Shown piece after piece: positions 21,645-31,739 of a stretch of 64,000 nucleotides of DNA. The notes below the pieces were generated by a model. The model worked only from the letters and a program-made list of their open reading frames with translations, was not told the DNA's origin and ran no database searches. Location of the stretch: positions 1-64,000 of the forward strand of contig JAWZYV010012358.1 of the NCBI GenBank assembly GCA_038373885.1. Direction: 5' to 3'. The position numbers were made by a program, and so were the translations under genes. This DNA is from Cheiracanthium punctorium (lineage: Eukaryota; Arthropoda; Arachnida; Araneae; Cheiracanthiidae). How positions within the stretch are numbered: the stretch's first letter is position 1; each line of letters starts with the position of its first letter.

Positions 21645-23716
21645 AATAAATTAGCCTCGTACCTGTTATTAACAAATTTTAAATTATCTTCGAATTTAGT
21701 GATAATTTCTTTATCAATATCAGAAATCTTTTCCTCTGTTTTTATTCCCAAGCATTCCAAATCCCATAACATGCGCAAATTTTCCTGCTCTGCACTTGAC
21801 GCAGAAAGATTTAGAAGAGATGCCCTGTTATAGACATTTTCATCGCTCTCTAAAGAACCGCATAGAGAATATCCAAATAAACTCTCGCATAGAAAGAGCG
21901 ATTTCGTGATTTTTTCTACTTTCCCCCCAAAGTTCAGTATATAGTAATAATTCGCACCCACGAGTACTTGAACCTCAGAGGTACATAACTCGTTCCAATT
22001 TGACAGCTCGTAAGAGGCTAGTCTCGTTCTTATTTGTTTACTAAGAGGGGGAGAGTGAAACTTCGCGTTCGAAATAACATCTGTTACTAAGGCCTCGATA
22101 AGTATGCTACGAGATTTATCATGCACGTGCGTCAACTTTAACTGTACTACATCGTACGATTTTAATTGGGCTTTTGAAGCTCCGAAAGAATATATCTCAA
22201 GCTTTTCTTTACGAATAATTGGAGGGCGTAAATCGGAAACTAATTTTTGTGTAACGAAGGTTTTCTGACTTCCAGAATCAAATAAACACATAGCTAATTT
22301 AGATTTTGAGCCAGACTCTACGTTAACACAACAGGTTTGTAAAAGAACTTCAGTAGGCATGTCAGATGATTTTGTTTCACTCGTGCAATGAGACACAGAA
22401 GCAATTGCGGAATCTGCATCTTCTTTAGGTCCTTGGTCAGATTTTGGAACATTATTCAAACATACTGAAGAATCGTGAAAATTCCCTTTACAAGAATTAC
22501 ATTGTTGGGAGTTAAATCGACATTTGGAAGAAATATGAAATTTTTTAAAACAGACGTAGCAGCGTCCTTCTTTTCTTAATTTTTCACGTTTTTCAGGAAT
22601 AGAGAAAGCTTTACATTTCTGAGAATTATGAGAATTAGAGTCACAAAAAACACAACTATTTTTAATGCTTGTTGTTAACGCTGAGGCTGAAGGAACGCTC
22701 TTTTTGAAATTATGAGAAGGATATTTGTATTTTTCTTTTTTGTCACGACTATAATTTTCAAAACTATTCAAATGCAACGTAGCTTCGCGCGATTCTACTT
22801 CATCTTTAAGGAAAGAAATTAACTCATTTACATCCATATCTTTATCTTTCTTTCTTTGCCGATTAAATTCCAGTGCGATTTCGGGAGGTATTAATTTCAT
22901 CAATATTGGACAAAGTAAGTGTCCGTAGCTTCCTGATGCAACACCAAGAGAATTTAAGTTTCTTATCTGAATTTCACAGTTATCATAGAGGTTTCTTAAA
23001 TCAGTGACATTGGAAGAACTTTTCACGGATTTTAAATTTAGTAACTTATTCATATGAGCACTTATAACTAAATCATTACGACCAAATCTATTTTTTAGCA
23101 AATCAATGGCAGATTTATAATTTTCTTCAGTTAATGAAAAACCTGCTACAACATTAGCAGCACTTCCTCCAAGCAAAGACTTCAAATAGGAAAATTTATC
23201 AATCGGAGTTAAGCTGGGATTTTTGTCAATTGCGTTTGAAAATTGGCTCCAAAAATCCAACCATGAGCTAGAATCTCCGTAAAATTTTCCTAAAGTAATT
23301 TTAGGTAATTTCATGGCACGTTCAGTATTGAAAATTTGGAAAGAATCATTTTTAACATGTTCCTGATTTTCAAAAATAGCTTGATTTTTCGAATGATGTG
23401 GATTTAAGGCCTTTGTAATTCTGTATCTGTATTCTATTATGTTTTCCGTATAGCCTTCAGCATTTTCAATTTCTGTTTCTACGTCGGAATCTGGAATAAT
23501 ATTTTGGATATCTACGTTTAAAATTTTGAGAGTTTCATGTTTTTCATTTAACTGATCTTTACATATGTTTAAAATATCAAATCTTTCCTCTTCTGATATA
23601 TTCTGATCATCGAGTGTGTTTTTTATTTTTGTGAGTAATTTGGTCGTTTGAGTGCGCACACCCTGGCGCCTTCTTTTCAAAGTTTCTAAAGTTTCTAATT
23701 TCTCTTTTTCCGACAT
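21593..23716 (-). CDS. gag: BEL/Pao gag with aspartic protease
   Basis: This is the structural polyprotein of the element, forming the particle and binding its RNA. I start it at the ATG at 23714-23716 (MSEKEK), giving 707 residues; the frame extends nine codons further upstream but only to a TTG. Residues about 135-310 resemble the BEL gag-like domain (KLPKITLGKFYGD..WLDFW...). Three zinc knuckles of form C-x2-C-x4-H-x4-C begin at about residues 355, 386 and 406. An aspartic protease active site, CLFDSGSQKTFV, follows at about 480. The end of the frame still carries sequence that in relatives leads straight into RT (NNRYEANLLWK), and then the frame is lost and closes at 21593. In most BEL/Pao elements gag and pol are one frame, so either a one-base loss or a programmed -1 shift operates here; I see no classical slippery heptamer. 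Confidence 0.88.
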   Translation of the reverse strand: MSEKEKLETLETLKRRRQGVRTQTTKLLTKIKNTLDDQNISEEERFDILNICKDQLNEKHETLKILNVDIQNIIPDSDVETEIENAEGYTENIIEYRYRITKALNPHHSKNQAIFENQEHVKNDSFQIFNTERAMKLPKITLGKFYGDSSSWLDFWSQFSNAIDKNPSLTPIDKFSYLKSLLGGSAANVVAGFSLTEENYKSAIDLLKNRFGRNDLVISAHMNKLLNLKSVKSSSNVTDLRNLYDNCEIQIRNLNSLGVASGSYGHLLCPILMKLIPPEIALEFNRQRKKDKDMDVNELISFLKDEVESREATLHLNSFENYSRDKKEKYKYPSHNFKKSVPSASALTTSIKNSCVFCDSNSHNSQKCKAFSIPEKREKLRKEGRCYVCFKKFHISSKCRFNSQQCNSCKGNFHDSSVCLNNVPKSDQGPKEDADSAIASVSHCTSETKSSDMPTEVLLQTCCVNVESGSKSKLAMCLFDSGSQKTFVTQKLVSDLRPPIIRKEKLEIYSFGASKAQLKSYDVVQLKLTHVHDKSRSILIEALVTDVISNAKFHSPPLSKQIRTRLASYELSNWNELCTSEVQVLVGANYYYILNFGGKVEKITKSLFLCESLFGYSLCGSLESDENVYNRASLLNLSASSAEQENLRMLWDLECLGIKTEEKISDIDKEIITKFEDNLKFVNNRYEANLLWKWEIISESLESVLRN

Positions 23717-23805
23717 ATTTAAGCAATCAATATCAGAAATCAATCAATATCAGATCAATCGATAAAATTGAAATTAAACTGAGCTTACCTCAGTTCATTC
23801 AGTTA

Positions 23806-23822
23806 TCCTGTCGCGGACGCCA
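23806..23822 (-). other. BEL/Pao primer-binding site (putative)
   Basis: On the minus strand, four bases after the 5' LTR (TTTC), comes TGGCGTCCGCGACAGGA. A TGG start just inside the 5' LTR is the usual complement of a tRNA 3' CCA end. I do not assign the tRNA. Confidence 0.65.
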
Positions 23823-23826
23823 GAAA

Positions 23827-24082
23827 TGATGGGGCTAAAGTCCATCAGGTGAATTATATCCATAAAGAATATATCAATTATAACAATAAACTTAACCATT
23901 TATTTACATTCAAAATATAATTAAGATTACACTTTCAAGCCAGTATTACAAGGGCTGGCGACTCCCTTCAGACATCTTCGGAATCAGAGTTCCGTCTAAA
24001 GATACAAAAAGGTTACCTTATCTTACTGGCGCGTAGGCGGTACAAAAGTTTCGCCAAGGCGCAAAATATAGGGGTTTTAATA
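23827..24082 (-). repeat. BEL/Pao 5' LTR
   Basis: 256 bp, identical by eye to 18012-18267. It drives transcription leftwards through gag and pol. Confidence 0.93.
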
Positions 24083-24087
24083 CCTGT

Positions 24088-24289
24088 GAAATGCCAGTTG
24101 TCCTCCTTTCAAGAATTTTTAATTGCATCCATATGCAGAGAAATAATGCACCCTTTTTTTGGATTAGAACCATCGACCTCACACAAAGCTATGGAGAACA
24201 GCAAAGGAAATGGAGAAATTCCACCCCGCTTGACCACAAGTCACGTGACTTGTGTGCACGTTTCAGTTTAGGGTTACAATTGCTCCCTC
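24088..24289. other. Short gap between BEL/Pao and the mariner-like element
   Basis: No gene seen. 24281-24289 already belongs to the block shared with 16690-16725, so the mariner-like element may begin earlier than the TATA box. Its left terminal repeat is not found. Confidence 0.35.
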
Positions 24290-24309
24290 CACCTATATTC
24301 CTTCTCTAT

Positions 24310-24321
24310 GGATATAAAAGG
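24310..24321 (+). promoter_or_regulatory. TATA-box-like promoter of the mariner-like transposase
   Basis: GATATAAAAGGG lies about 45 bp upstream of the likely transposase start (ATG at 24362). Position and sequence suit a TATA element, but there is no direct evidence of use. Confidence 0.35.
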
Positions 24322-24361
24322 GCGCAACTGGAGCAGGTAATGGTAGTCGAAGCTTATACGC

Positions 24362-25442
24362 ATGGAAATGCTGTCCATAGTTGATAAAGCCTTCTTAGCC
24401 ATTTTTATTATAAGAATGCAGAAAGTGCCAGAGCGGCATTGCGAGCATATCGCTACATGAAGGGCATGCTTCTGCATTGATCAAAATGATGAAGAAATTT
24501 GAATCTACCGGATCTTTGGCGTCACGTGCAAGAAGTGGTCGTCCCTCAACAGCCGCTGCTGTTGTCACGACAGTGGAGCAGACGGTACAATCCATGTCGG
24601 CGATTTCTGCACATGGGGAGAGCAGTGCCCGAGAAGTTTCGAGGCAGACAGGAGTGTCGTACGGAAGTGTGTGGAGAGCACTGCGAATAACTCTGAAACG
24701 GTATCCCTATAAGTTGCAACATAACCAAGAACTGAAACGTCCTGACTTCGACTTTCTTAGAGATTTTGCTAATTGGGTATTCAATAAAATGGAAGAGCAG
24801 CACGACTGGCTTCACACTGTGCTTTGGACAGATGAGGCGCATTTCATACTTTCTGGCGCTGTTAACACCCACCATTGTCGAGTGTGGACCACAGAAAATC
24901 CACATGCATTTGTTGAGGTACCCTTGCAACAGCCTAAAGTGGCAATCTGGTGTGGCTTCACTGCTGATTTCATAATTGGTCCATTTTCCTTCGAGGAAGT
25001 TACACAGGCGGGTTTCAAAACAGTTTCTGTCACTGGTCAGCGATATGCAGCACTGTTACATAACAGCGTTATTCCTGAACTGCAAGAGCGACAATCAAAC
25101 AGTCGCCTTTATGCAAGATGGAGCACCACGTCATATTGCTTTGCCTGTGCAACATCTGCTACGCTCAACATTTGAAGAGGATCGCATTATCAGTCGCTGC
25201 TTTAATCAATCATGTCCTCCAAGATCTCCCGATCTTACGCACTGTGACTTTTGGCTGTGGGGATTCTTGAAGTCAAAAGTGTACCGTGACCAACCGGCAT
25301 CACTAGCAGCACTGAAAGATGCCATCCGCTAAAATGTGTCTACCGTAACGCAAGAAATGCTACTAAATGGTTAGAACGGTGTGGTGACTCGTCTCACAAT
25401 TGTACTTCAGAATGATGGGCAGCACATTGAAAATTTACTATA
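24362..25442 (+). pseudogene. Mariner-superfamily transposase, frameshifted, DDD-type with long spacing
   Basis: Sequence recognisable as transposase runs in several frames. An N-terminal part (24390-24470: ESARAALRAYR in one frame) is followed by an open 232-codon stretch (24477-25175). That stretch holds a helix-turn-helix (SAREVSRQTGVSYGSVWRAL) and the first catalytic Asp in LWTDEAHF. Around 25080-25110 the frame shifts by one and continues with FMQDGAPRH (second Asp), then PPRSPDLTHCDFWLWG, where the last Asp stands in place of Glu. By my count 42 residues separate the second and third Asp, against 34 in classical mariners, so it belongs with the longer-spaced DDD groups. An in-frame TAA follows at about 25330, and remnants continue to about 25442. 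The gene is inactive as it stands. Confidence 0.75.
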
Positions 25443-25879
25443 GTACCAATTAACTGTAATTAAGCTGACTTGTAACTTGTCAACATTTTTTTCATTTGTA
25501 AATCATCTTTTGGTGAAATAAAACACTATAGCGCCATCTGTTGTTCGCCAACAGAACTGTTTTCGTTTCGTTGCCACACAAAACCCGGTTTCTTTTCCAT
25601 CCGTTTGGTGCAAACCGTATCTTTGTATCTTGATTCGTTTTCGAATTATTAATTTTTAAAGTTTGTCCTAACTTTTGGATCACCCGGTGCATGTTTTATT
25701 AGTTTATTTTTCTATATTCAAACATATTTGAATAACAAATTAAGTTTAGATTACAAGATTATTAATTTAATTTACACTATTTCTTTCTCTCTTTAGTTTT
25801 AAATAAAAATATTAAATTGAAATCGTAATAATAAATAGATTTTAATAGGTAGAGCAGATTTTTATCAATGCATAAAACT

Positions 25880-26260
25880 GGTTTAACTTGATTAATGAAC
25901 ATCCGATCACAAAAAGTTGTTCCTGTAGTTTCCTTTGCATTTTTATTTATTAATCAGGCTAAAAGGTTTTACCAACAAAAGTAATCTCTTTATGTTGTGA
26001 TTATCTGACTTGCATCAACATTAACTTACAGGAGTAACATTTTATACTCTAGGTGTTCTTTAACATGTTTTATTAGTGCACAACATAAATGCAAACTCTA
26101 TTTGAAATATATTCTAAGTGATTTAGAATAAAATGAAAAGAATGATTATTTAAAAACTTCTGCTAGGCAAACACAAAAATATATTTTTTTAATTTGTGTT
26201 CTAAAACCCCAAGAAATTCTTTCAAACTGAGATCCATGTTTGACTAAAAGTTTATGCAGC
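25880..26260 (+). repeat. Diverged duplicated segment, copy 2 (other at 13.48-13.87 kb)
   Basis: The order of blocks is the same as at 13480-13870, beginning 'aacttgattaatgaacatccgatcacaaaaa' and passing through 'gtttcctttgcatt' to 'ggagtaacattttata'. Non-coding. Confidence 0.55.
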
Positions 26261-26682
26261 TTCCAAATAATTACTTAATGTTGCTAAATGTATGATATTT
26301 TTGTTGTGTTTATTCATTTGTTAGTTTGACATTTTGAAAACTCTCTAAGCCTGTTTTAATTTGATGACATTGAAAGTGCATTTTAGTAACGTTAATAAAT
26401 ATAAATGTATGCGAATAAATTCTGAAGTATGACATGTAACCTATTCTTTTTATTTTTAGTAATTTAATTGATTACCATCACTAATAAACATGTGACATTT
26501 AATAAAACAAATCGCACGAAAAGATTTTTTTTTCATTTAACAGAAGTGATAAAAAGAAAAGGTTCGATATTTATGGTAAAAGCCCTCATTTTAAAGACTG
26601 TTACAGATTAATAATTTACCATATACATCTCTTCAGCATTTTTAGATTAACCTTTACAGATCTCATTAATTGTCCAGGGCGG

Positions 26683-26790
26683 TTTTCTCGAGATGCAACG
26701 TGAATATGCTTTAGAATCACTTACAAAGTCCTCCGCCCAACGCATACCTTCTTAGGCAGATAGCCCTCGAGTAGCCTAGTACACAACTGT
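26683..26790 (+). repeat. Dispersed 95-bp repeat, copy 2 of 4
   Basis: GATGCAACGTGAATATGCTT, then TTAGAATC, AAAGTCCTCCGCCCAACGCA, then AGGCAGATAGCCCT. It matches the block order of the copies at 11838, 55493 and 56594. Confidence 0.55.
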
Positions 26791-28521
26791 GTAATCTTTA
26801 TTTAGGCAGCCATTTAAATCAATGGGATATGCTGTTACAAAATTGCAATATTATTTTCCAGCATTAATGTGCGTTGTATAAATGCGTGAGTTATTAAGAG
26901 AGTTATGCAGAGTTTTATTCTCCTAATGAGCTTCAAAATGTGGAAGGAACTTAGAAAAGGTGCAAGAGAAGTGCCAAGTTAAATATAACCAGGCAAGCGG
27001 ACGTATAATATTACTAAAGAGTCTTTATTATTTGTCTCAATGACATCAAAATTTTAAAAAAATTTCATGGCAAATAATAATGTTCTATACATAACTTGAT
27101 TCTGAAAGATTATTTTCAAATTAAAAACGTGATTTCCGAGTAGGGATTAATATGTTATAAGTAAAATCGAAATTTCCAACCCATGCCAATTGGAAGAAAG
27201 TTCATCTTATACTTAAATAATGCATAAAAAATATGTTACATTTTTCTTTTAAATAATCAACCCTCATTAATCAACCTCATTAATTATTAATCAACCTTCA
27301 CTACTACACAATTCACATGAAATTTATCTGATTTATCTATGTTTTTTACCTGAAGTACTATAGGATGACTCCTGCTAATTTATTCATGCACAAAAGTAAG
27401 TTAGAAACACCATGTTTCAAAATTACGAACAAATAAAGCTTGTCTCTCATCCTTCACATAAGAAAAGAGTCATTCGTCTAATGTTTGCGACTGTACGCGA
27501 CATGAAATTCAAAGTTAGGAATTAAGGTTCCTGTACAAATATTTACTTTGATATGCTTCCGCTTGTCGACGGAACGTCAACGGGGTTAGGTGTAGCTCTG
27601 ATGTCTACACATCGTACAGTAAATTGAGGCGACATCCTTTGAATAAAAGATTTGAAGTGAACTAGAATTAAGTTGTGTAATCAACAAAGGAATTCAAAAA
27701 CAGGTAAACGTCTGTTACGTGATTATCACAGTAATAAAGGAAACTACCTATTAAACTGGTCTTTAACAACATCACGAACAAATGATTATGTAATAAATTG
27801 CTCAGGCGCCTTGTTTTTCTTTCAACAATCTATGGTAACAAAGCTTAGGAAAGGTTTTTAAGAACTTGAATTAGGGAGTGTTTACCACATTGAGAGTTTG
27901 AATTAGGGAGAGTTTACCACATTAGCAGATAAACATAATTTTTTACCTTGAAAATTTCAGCACAAAATTATCCTAAATTTTTAACTACCTATATCACATT
28001 CTTACTGATAAGATCTGAACATGCTTTAATCGTTTTATGATTAAAATTACTTATTACACTCCATAGTATTATATACTGTCTTAAAATAATGAATAGAAAG
28101 CTCTATTTAAATTTTATTATGTTAAAAATGTTCCTACGATATCTATGAAATGCAGTATATCAGCTCTACATTTTATGGATTGTAATTTTAAAAATGCTAA
28201 ATTCTAAATACATCTGAAGCTATAACTATTATTCTGTAATAATTTCCCATAAAATTTTAAGAGCTGACGGGTGAATTCAATTTTATGAACAAAGACGATT
28301 TCTCAGTGAAAGAAAACCTCTATATATTTGGCTGTAAAATTTCCTCCAAAATAAAAACGATTTTAATTCGAAACCTGCAATTATTATCTCTTTCATTCTT
28401 ATTTTTTTTCAGTCAAAATGTACTAATTCAGATTATTATCATCATTATTAGTATTTTACTTATTTATTTATTTATTTGAAAGTTACAATTTCTGTATAAT
28501 TTTACTGACATTCATTGGAAG
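26791..28521. other. Intergenic, no gene seen
   Basis: AT-rich. A short tandem duplication of about 30 bp occurs at 27866-27925 ('gaattagggag.gtttaccacatt' twice). Short open frames at 27673 and 28285 have no motif. Confidence 0.4.
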
Positions 28522-28523
28522 TA

Positions 28524-29925
28524 CACTCTATAACAAATAAATCGACGCACCAAGAAAAAGGTGTACGATTGAGACGAAAATTGGTGGATAGGAAGACAAT
28601 GTACAGAATAGTAAATGATTAAAATTTCAGAACAAGTGAATAATTTATTTCAGAGTTACAGTAACAAATTCAATAAGGTGTTGACCCGCCGCTAGCCCGG
28701 ATACAAGCTGCCACACGGCGTGGCATAGACCGATGAAGCTCCCGGATGGTCTCCTGCGGTATTTCCTGCCAAATTCGCTCCAATTGTCGAACGAGGTCAT
28801 CAACAGTCCGTGCCAGATGCAATCGCCTTCCCATCATATCCGAGACATGCTCGATGGGAGAGAGATCTGGCGATCTGGCAGGCCAAGGAAGAGTTGGACA
28901 AGCTTGCAGACAGTTTAGAGCAACACGAGCCGTATGTGGTCTGGCATTGTCCTGCTGAAAAACCAGCCCAGGGCACTGCAAAAGGAACGGTAGCAAAACA
29001 GGTCTTAAGATGTCGTCCAAGTACCGCTGTGCAGTAAGTGTACCTCTAATGACGACCAAAGGGGTCCGGCTATCAAAGGAAATTGCACCCCAGACCATAA
29101 TGCCTTGTTGAGGGCCTGTATGGCGTGCAATAGTGAAAGAAGGATCCCCCCTCTTCCCTGTGCTTCTCCAAACACGTCTTCGATGATCGTCAGGACACAG
29201 TTGGAAGCGGTATTCGTCGCTAAAGTCTACACGTCCCCAGTCGGCATCATTCCAACCTGATCGAGCCCTGCACCACTGTAATCTGGCTCGGCAGTGTGCA
29301 GGCGTGAGTGGCAGGTGGCGTAACGGTCGGCGCGAGCGTAGATTTCGCTCTCTCAACCGTCTGTGAATGGTCATGATGGACATTGGTGTTTGGGTTGAAC
29401 GTCTGATGGTTGATAGAAATGAAGAAGGAGCTGTGACAGCTGATCGGACCATCACTCTGTCCTCACGATCTGTTGTAGCCCTAGGTCGACCGCTACCATC
29501 TTGACGCTGCACTCTGCCATTTTCCACCCATCCTTGCCAGCATCTTCGAATCGTCGCATCGCTTCGATTCAAATGACGAGCGATTCTCCGATTAGTCCTC
29601 CGGCCTCTTTCAATCCAATGATACGACCTCTGTCAAACTCTGACAGTTGCTCGTAATGAGCACGAATCCTGCATCGAGGCATTTTTAAGTTGTTGAAAGG
29701 TCATCTGAATCGCAATCAAACCGAAAGTTTTAACAACCGTTGAAGAACTGCTCCTTATATACGTCTGCTGGATGCGCAGTTCCGATGCGCTAGAGATCAA
29801 ACTATTCATTCATTGTACACCAAATTTGAATCATTTGCATATCTGTTCAAAACATTCATGCATAAGAAATTTCAAAGCAATCGGATGATTGTTTCTTGGT
29901 GCGTCGATTTTTTTGTTATAGAGTG
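28524..29925 (-). mobile_element. Tc1-like transposon with intact ends, 1402 bp
   Basis: Terminal inverted repeats of about 36 bp differ by one base. They begin CACTCTATAACAA and continue with a block ending CGACGCACCAAG. The element is flanked by TA on both sides (28522-28523 and 29926-29927), the target duplication of this superfamily. It carries one transposase gene on the minus strand with a single frameshift. As the ends are intact it could in principle be moved by a transposase supplied elsewhere. Confidence 0.92.
28670..29682 (-). pseudogene. Tc1-family transposase with one frameshift
   Basis: The natural start is the ATG at 29680-29682; about 85 bases in (around 29596-29602) one base is missing, and the remaining 300 codons then run open to 28670. 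The N-terminal helix-turn-helix straddles the shift (RIARHLNRSDATIRRCW). Catalytic residues of the long frame are D119 in DFSDEYRF, D208 in FQQDNARPHTA and E241 in SPIEHVSD, all present. The Trp usual after HV is Ser. By my count the D208-E241 gap is 32 residues rather than the 34 of the other Tc1 copies here, from a shorter loop before LPWPARSPDLSP. The protein ends ..RASGGSTPY, typical of this group. Only the frameshift clearly prevents full-length product. Confidence 0.88.
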
Positions 29926-29927
29926 TA

Positions 29928-30925
29928 TTTGCCTAACGCACTATTTTATCACAAAGCCTGCAAATGGGCTTTGAGCTACCCGATTACGTCCACAAAATTC
30001 CTTTACTGAGAAAGTATGCATTTTATTTATTCATTTACCTCAAAATGGATACGCTAAGATTCTTAAACTATCTTACGCTCTTATTTTAACGCGGAGACGA
30101 AGGCCAAAAATGGCATCTGTATAGAAAGTCGATAGCTATCGAAAACTCTAAATGCAGTTTTCTAAAAATGACACTTTACCTGCAGTTACTCCACGGAAAA
30201 CACGATTTCTCAAGATCGAGTGCAAAATATATGAAATTTGGCATATATATCATTCAAACTTCTGTGAGTGTAATAGGCTGCATACATTGGGGGTAAAATT
30301 ATTTAATGTTTTTTTGTTGCTGCATATGGATGCATGTATTGTTCTTATTGCTGAATACATTGCTGCATATATTGTGTTTGTTGCTGCATATTGCTACATA
30401 TATTGTTTTTGTTACTACATATATTAGGGTATAATTATTTAATTTTTTAGGTCTTTGAACTGTTTTAGATTGATTATAATTCCGAAAGTTAGCCTGTGGG
30501 TCTTTTACATGACTCTTAGCTTACTTCTTTTAGACCTGATTAAATATTTTCTCTTTTAATGAAAAAAAAAATTCTTTTGATAATAGTAAACCTCTGATTA
30601 GAAAATTGAAATAAAATATCCTAATTACTCAATTTTTGAGGAAAATTGGTTTACCTTACGAGCACAAATTAGGACATCGATCCTGTACGATAATATAGTT
30701 AATTTTTCTGTTCTCATTGTTGTCGCAGGTTCTGAACGCTTGAATAAGTCAGGGATGTAGCCGAGGTTCTGGTTTGGATACAGGGACGCATCAGTTCTCC
30801 CAAAATTTTTAGATTAATTAGCGTAAGCTTTATGTCGTAAAAAAATTCCACTTGTTTGTTTAAACTTTATTTCATATTTCCCTCCCTGAAATATTTTTCT
30901 GCCTACACCACGGTAATAAGTATAC
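29928..30925. other. Intergenic, no gene seen
   Basis: AT-rich. At 30300-30425 there is a low-complexity stretch of imperfect 'tgctgcatat.attg' units. It gives an open frame without meaningful protein. Confidence 0.4.
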
Positions 30926-30933
30926 ATATAAAG

Positions 30934-31095
30934 CAGTGGCGTAGCCAGAAATTTTTCAGGGGGTCGGGGGTTACGACTACTGCAACTCATATATATGCAT
31001 ACATGTGTGTGATAATTGAGAGAACATACATTTTGTACGACAAAAAATTCCTCATGGGGGGTTATGATCCCCTACCGTCCTTGGATACGCCCCTG
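30934..31095. mobile_element. hAT MITE, 162 bp, perfect 8-bp duplication
   Basis: The left end CAGTGGCGTAGCCAG and inverted right end CAGGGGCGTATCCAAGG form an imperfect terminal inverted repeat. ATATAAAG occurs exactly on both sides (30926-30933 and 31096-31103). CAG.GG ends with an 8-bp duplication are the hAT signature. No coding capacity. Confidence 0.85.
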
Positions 31096-31103
31096 ATATA
31101 AAG

Positions 31104-31739
31104 TAGCAATTCGCAGTTTTGAAAATCGTTTTGCATAATTTGTATCTCCAAATAGTGAAATTTTCATGAGCATTTTCAACGAATTTCCAAATTTTTGAAA
31201 AAAAAAAAAACCACTGATAAAATTACAATTTCATTTGCTATTATTTACAATATTTTTTTATTCGAATTATACATGAGTAATATGCAGTACGTAACTGATT
31301 ATTTTAAGAAATTGGTCCACAAACCGTGTCAAATGTTTTAATATGATCGAATGAACTATTGTAGTTTCCTGATTATTAAGTTTTTCATCTATTAGCGTAA
31401 AACACTGTTTTGGGTTTCTTTCTATTCCAACAATTTTAAATTCTTGAATCAGAGAATTAAAATTAACACTAAAAGCTTCAATTTGCAACATCTGAAATCT
31501 TTTCAAATTTCATCCTCCGCTATCTTGTGGCAGTTAAAGCGTTGAAAAATTTACTTTTTAGCTGAAATGTCATTTGTTCTTCATACAATAACCATGCTTT
31601 TATATTCCAACATTTTTAATTTGCTTAACTTTGTAATAAATATTGTCAAATGTATCTTCATATATTTGCTAATAATCTCAATCATATAAAATATATACAT
31701 TTAGACCTTGCTGTAAAAGGTATTTTAAATTTATATATA
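31104..31739. other. Intergenic, one unrecognised open frame
   Basis: A 79-codon open frame at 31267-31506 on the minus strand begins with TTG rather than ATG and matches nothing I recognise. An A12 tract lies near 31199-31211. Otherwise AT-rich. Confidence 0.4.

Larger units (their letters stand above)
18012..24082 (-). mobile_element. Complete BEL/Pao LTR retrotransposon
   Basis: The element spans 6071 bp between 5-bp duplications CCTGT at 18007-18011 and 24083-24087. Both LTRs are 256 bp. The order on the minus strand is 5' LTR (23827-24082), primer-binding site, gag-protease frame, RT-RNase H-integrase frame, purine tract, 3' LTR (18012-18267). Reading the LTRs line by line I find no difference between them, which indicates a very recent insertion. 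The boundary is ambiguous by one base: both copies share a C after ...TTTTAATA, so a 4-bp CTGT duplication is equally possible. There is no envelope gene. The only obstacle to a single polyprotein is a frame change between the two coding blocks. Confidence 0.93.
24290..25687 (+). mobile_element. Mariner-like transposon, left end missing
   Basis: The right terminus ends ...GGATCACCCGG at 25687, and its inward 180 bp match the inverted element end at 16498. The usual flanking TA reads TG. The left end should mirror the right one but is absent, so the element is truncated or rearranged on the left. The interior carries a promoter-like TATAAAAGG and one decayed transposase. 25443-25687 is the non-coding right arm. 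Confidence 0.7.

Noticed and set aside
24274..24477. Minus-strand frame sharing an IEKEYRWRE-like peptide with a frame at 16484-16759
   Set aside because: The similarity comes from the shared non-coding block of the mariner-like element, not from a protein.
31267..31506. 79-codon minus-strand frame
   Set aside because: It begins with TTG, has no motif and no supporting context.
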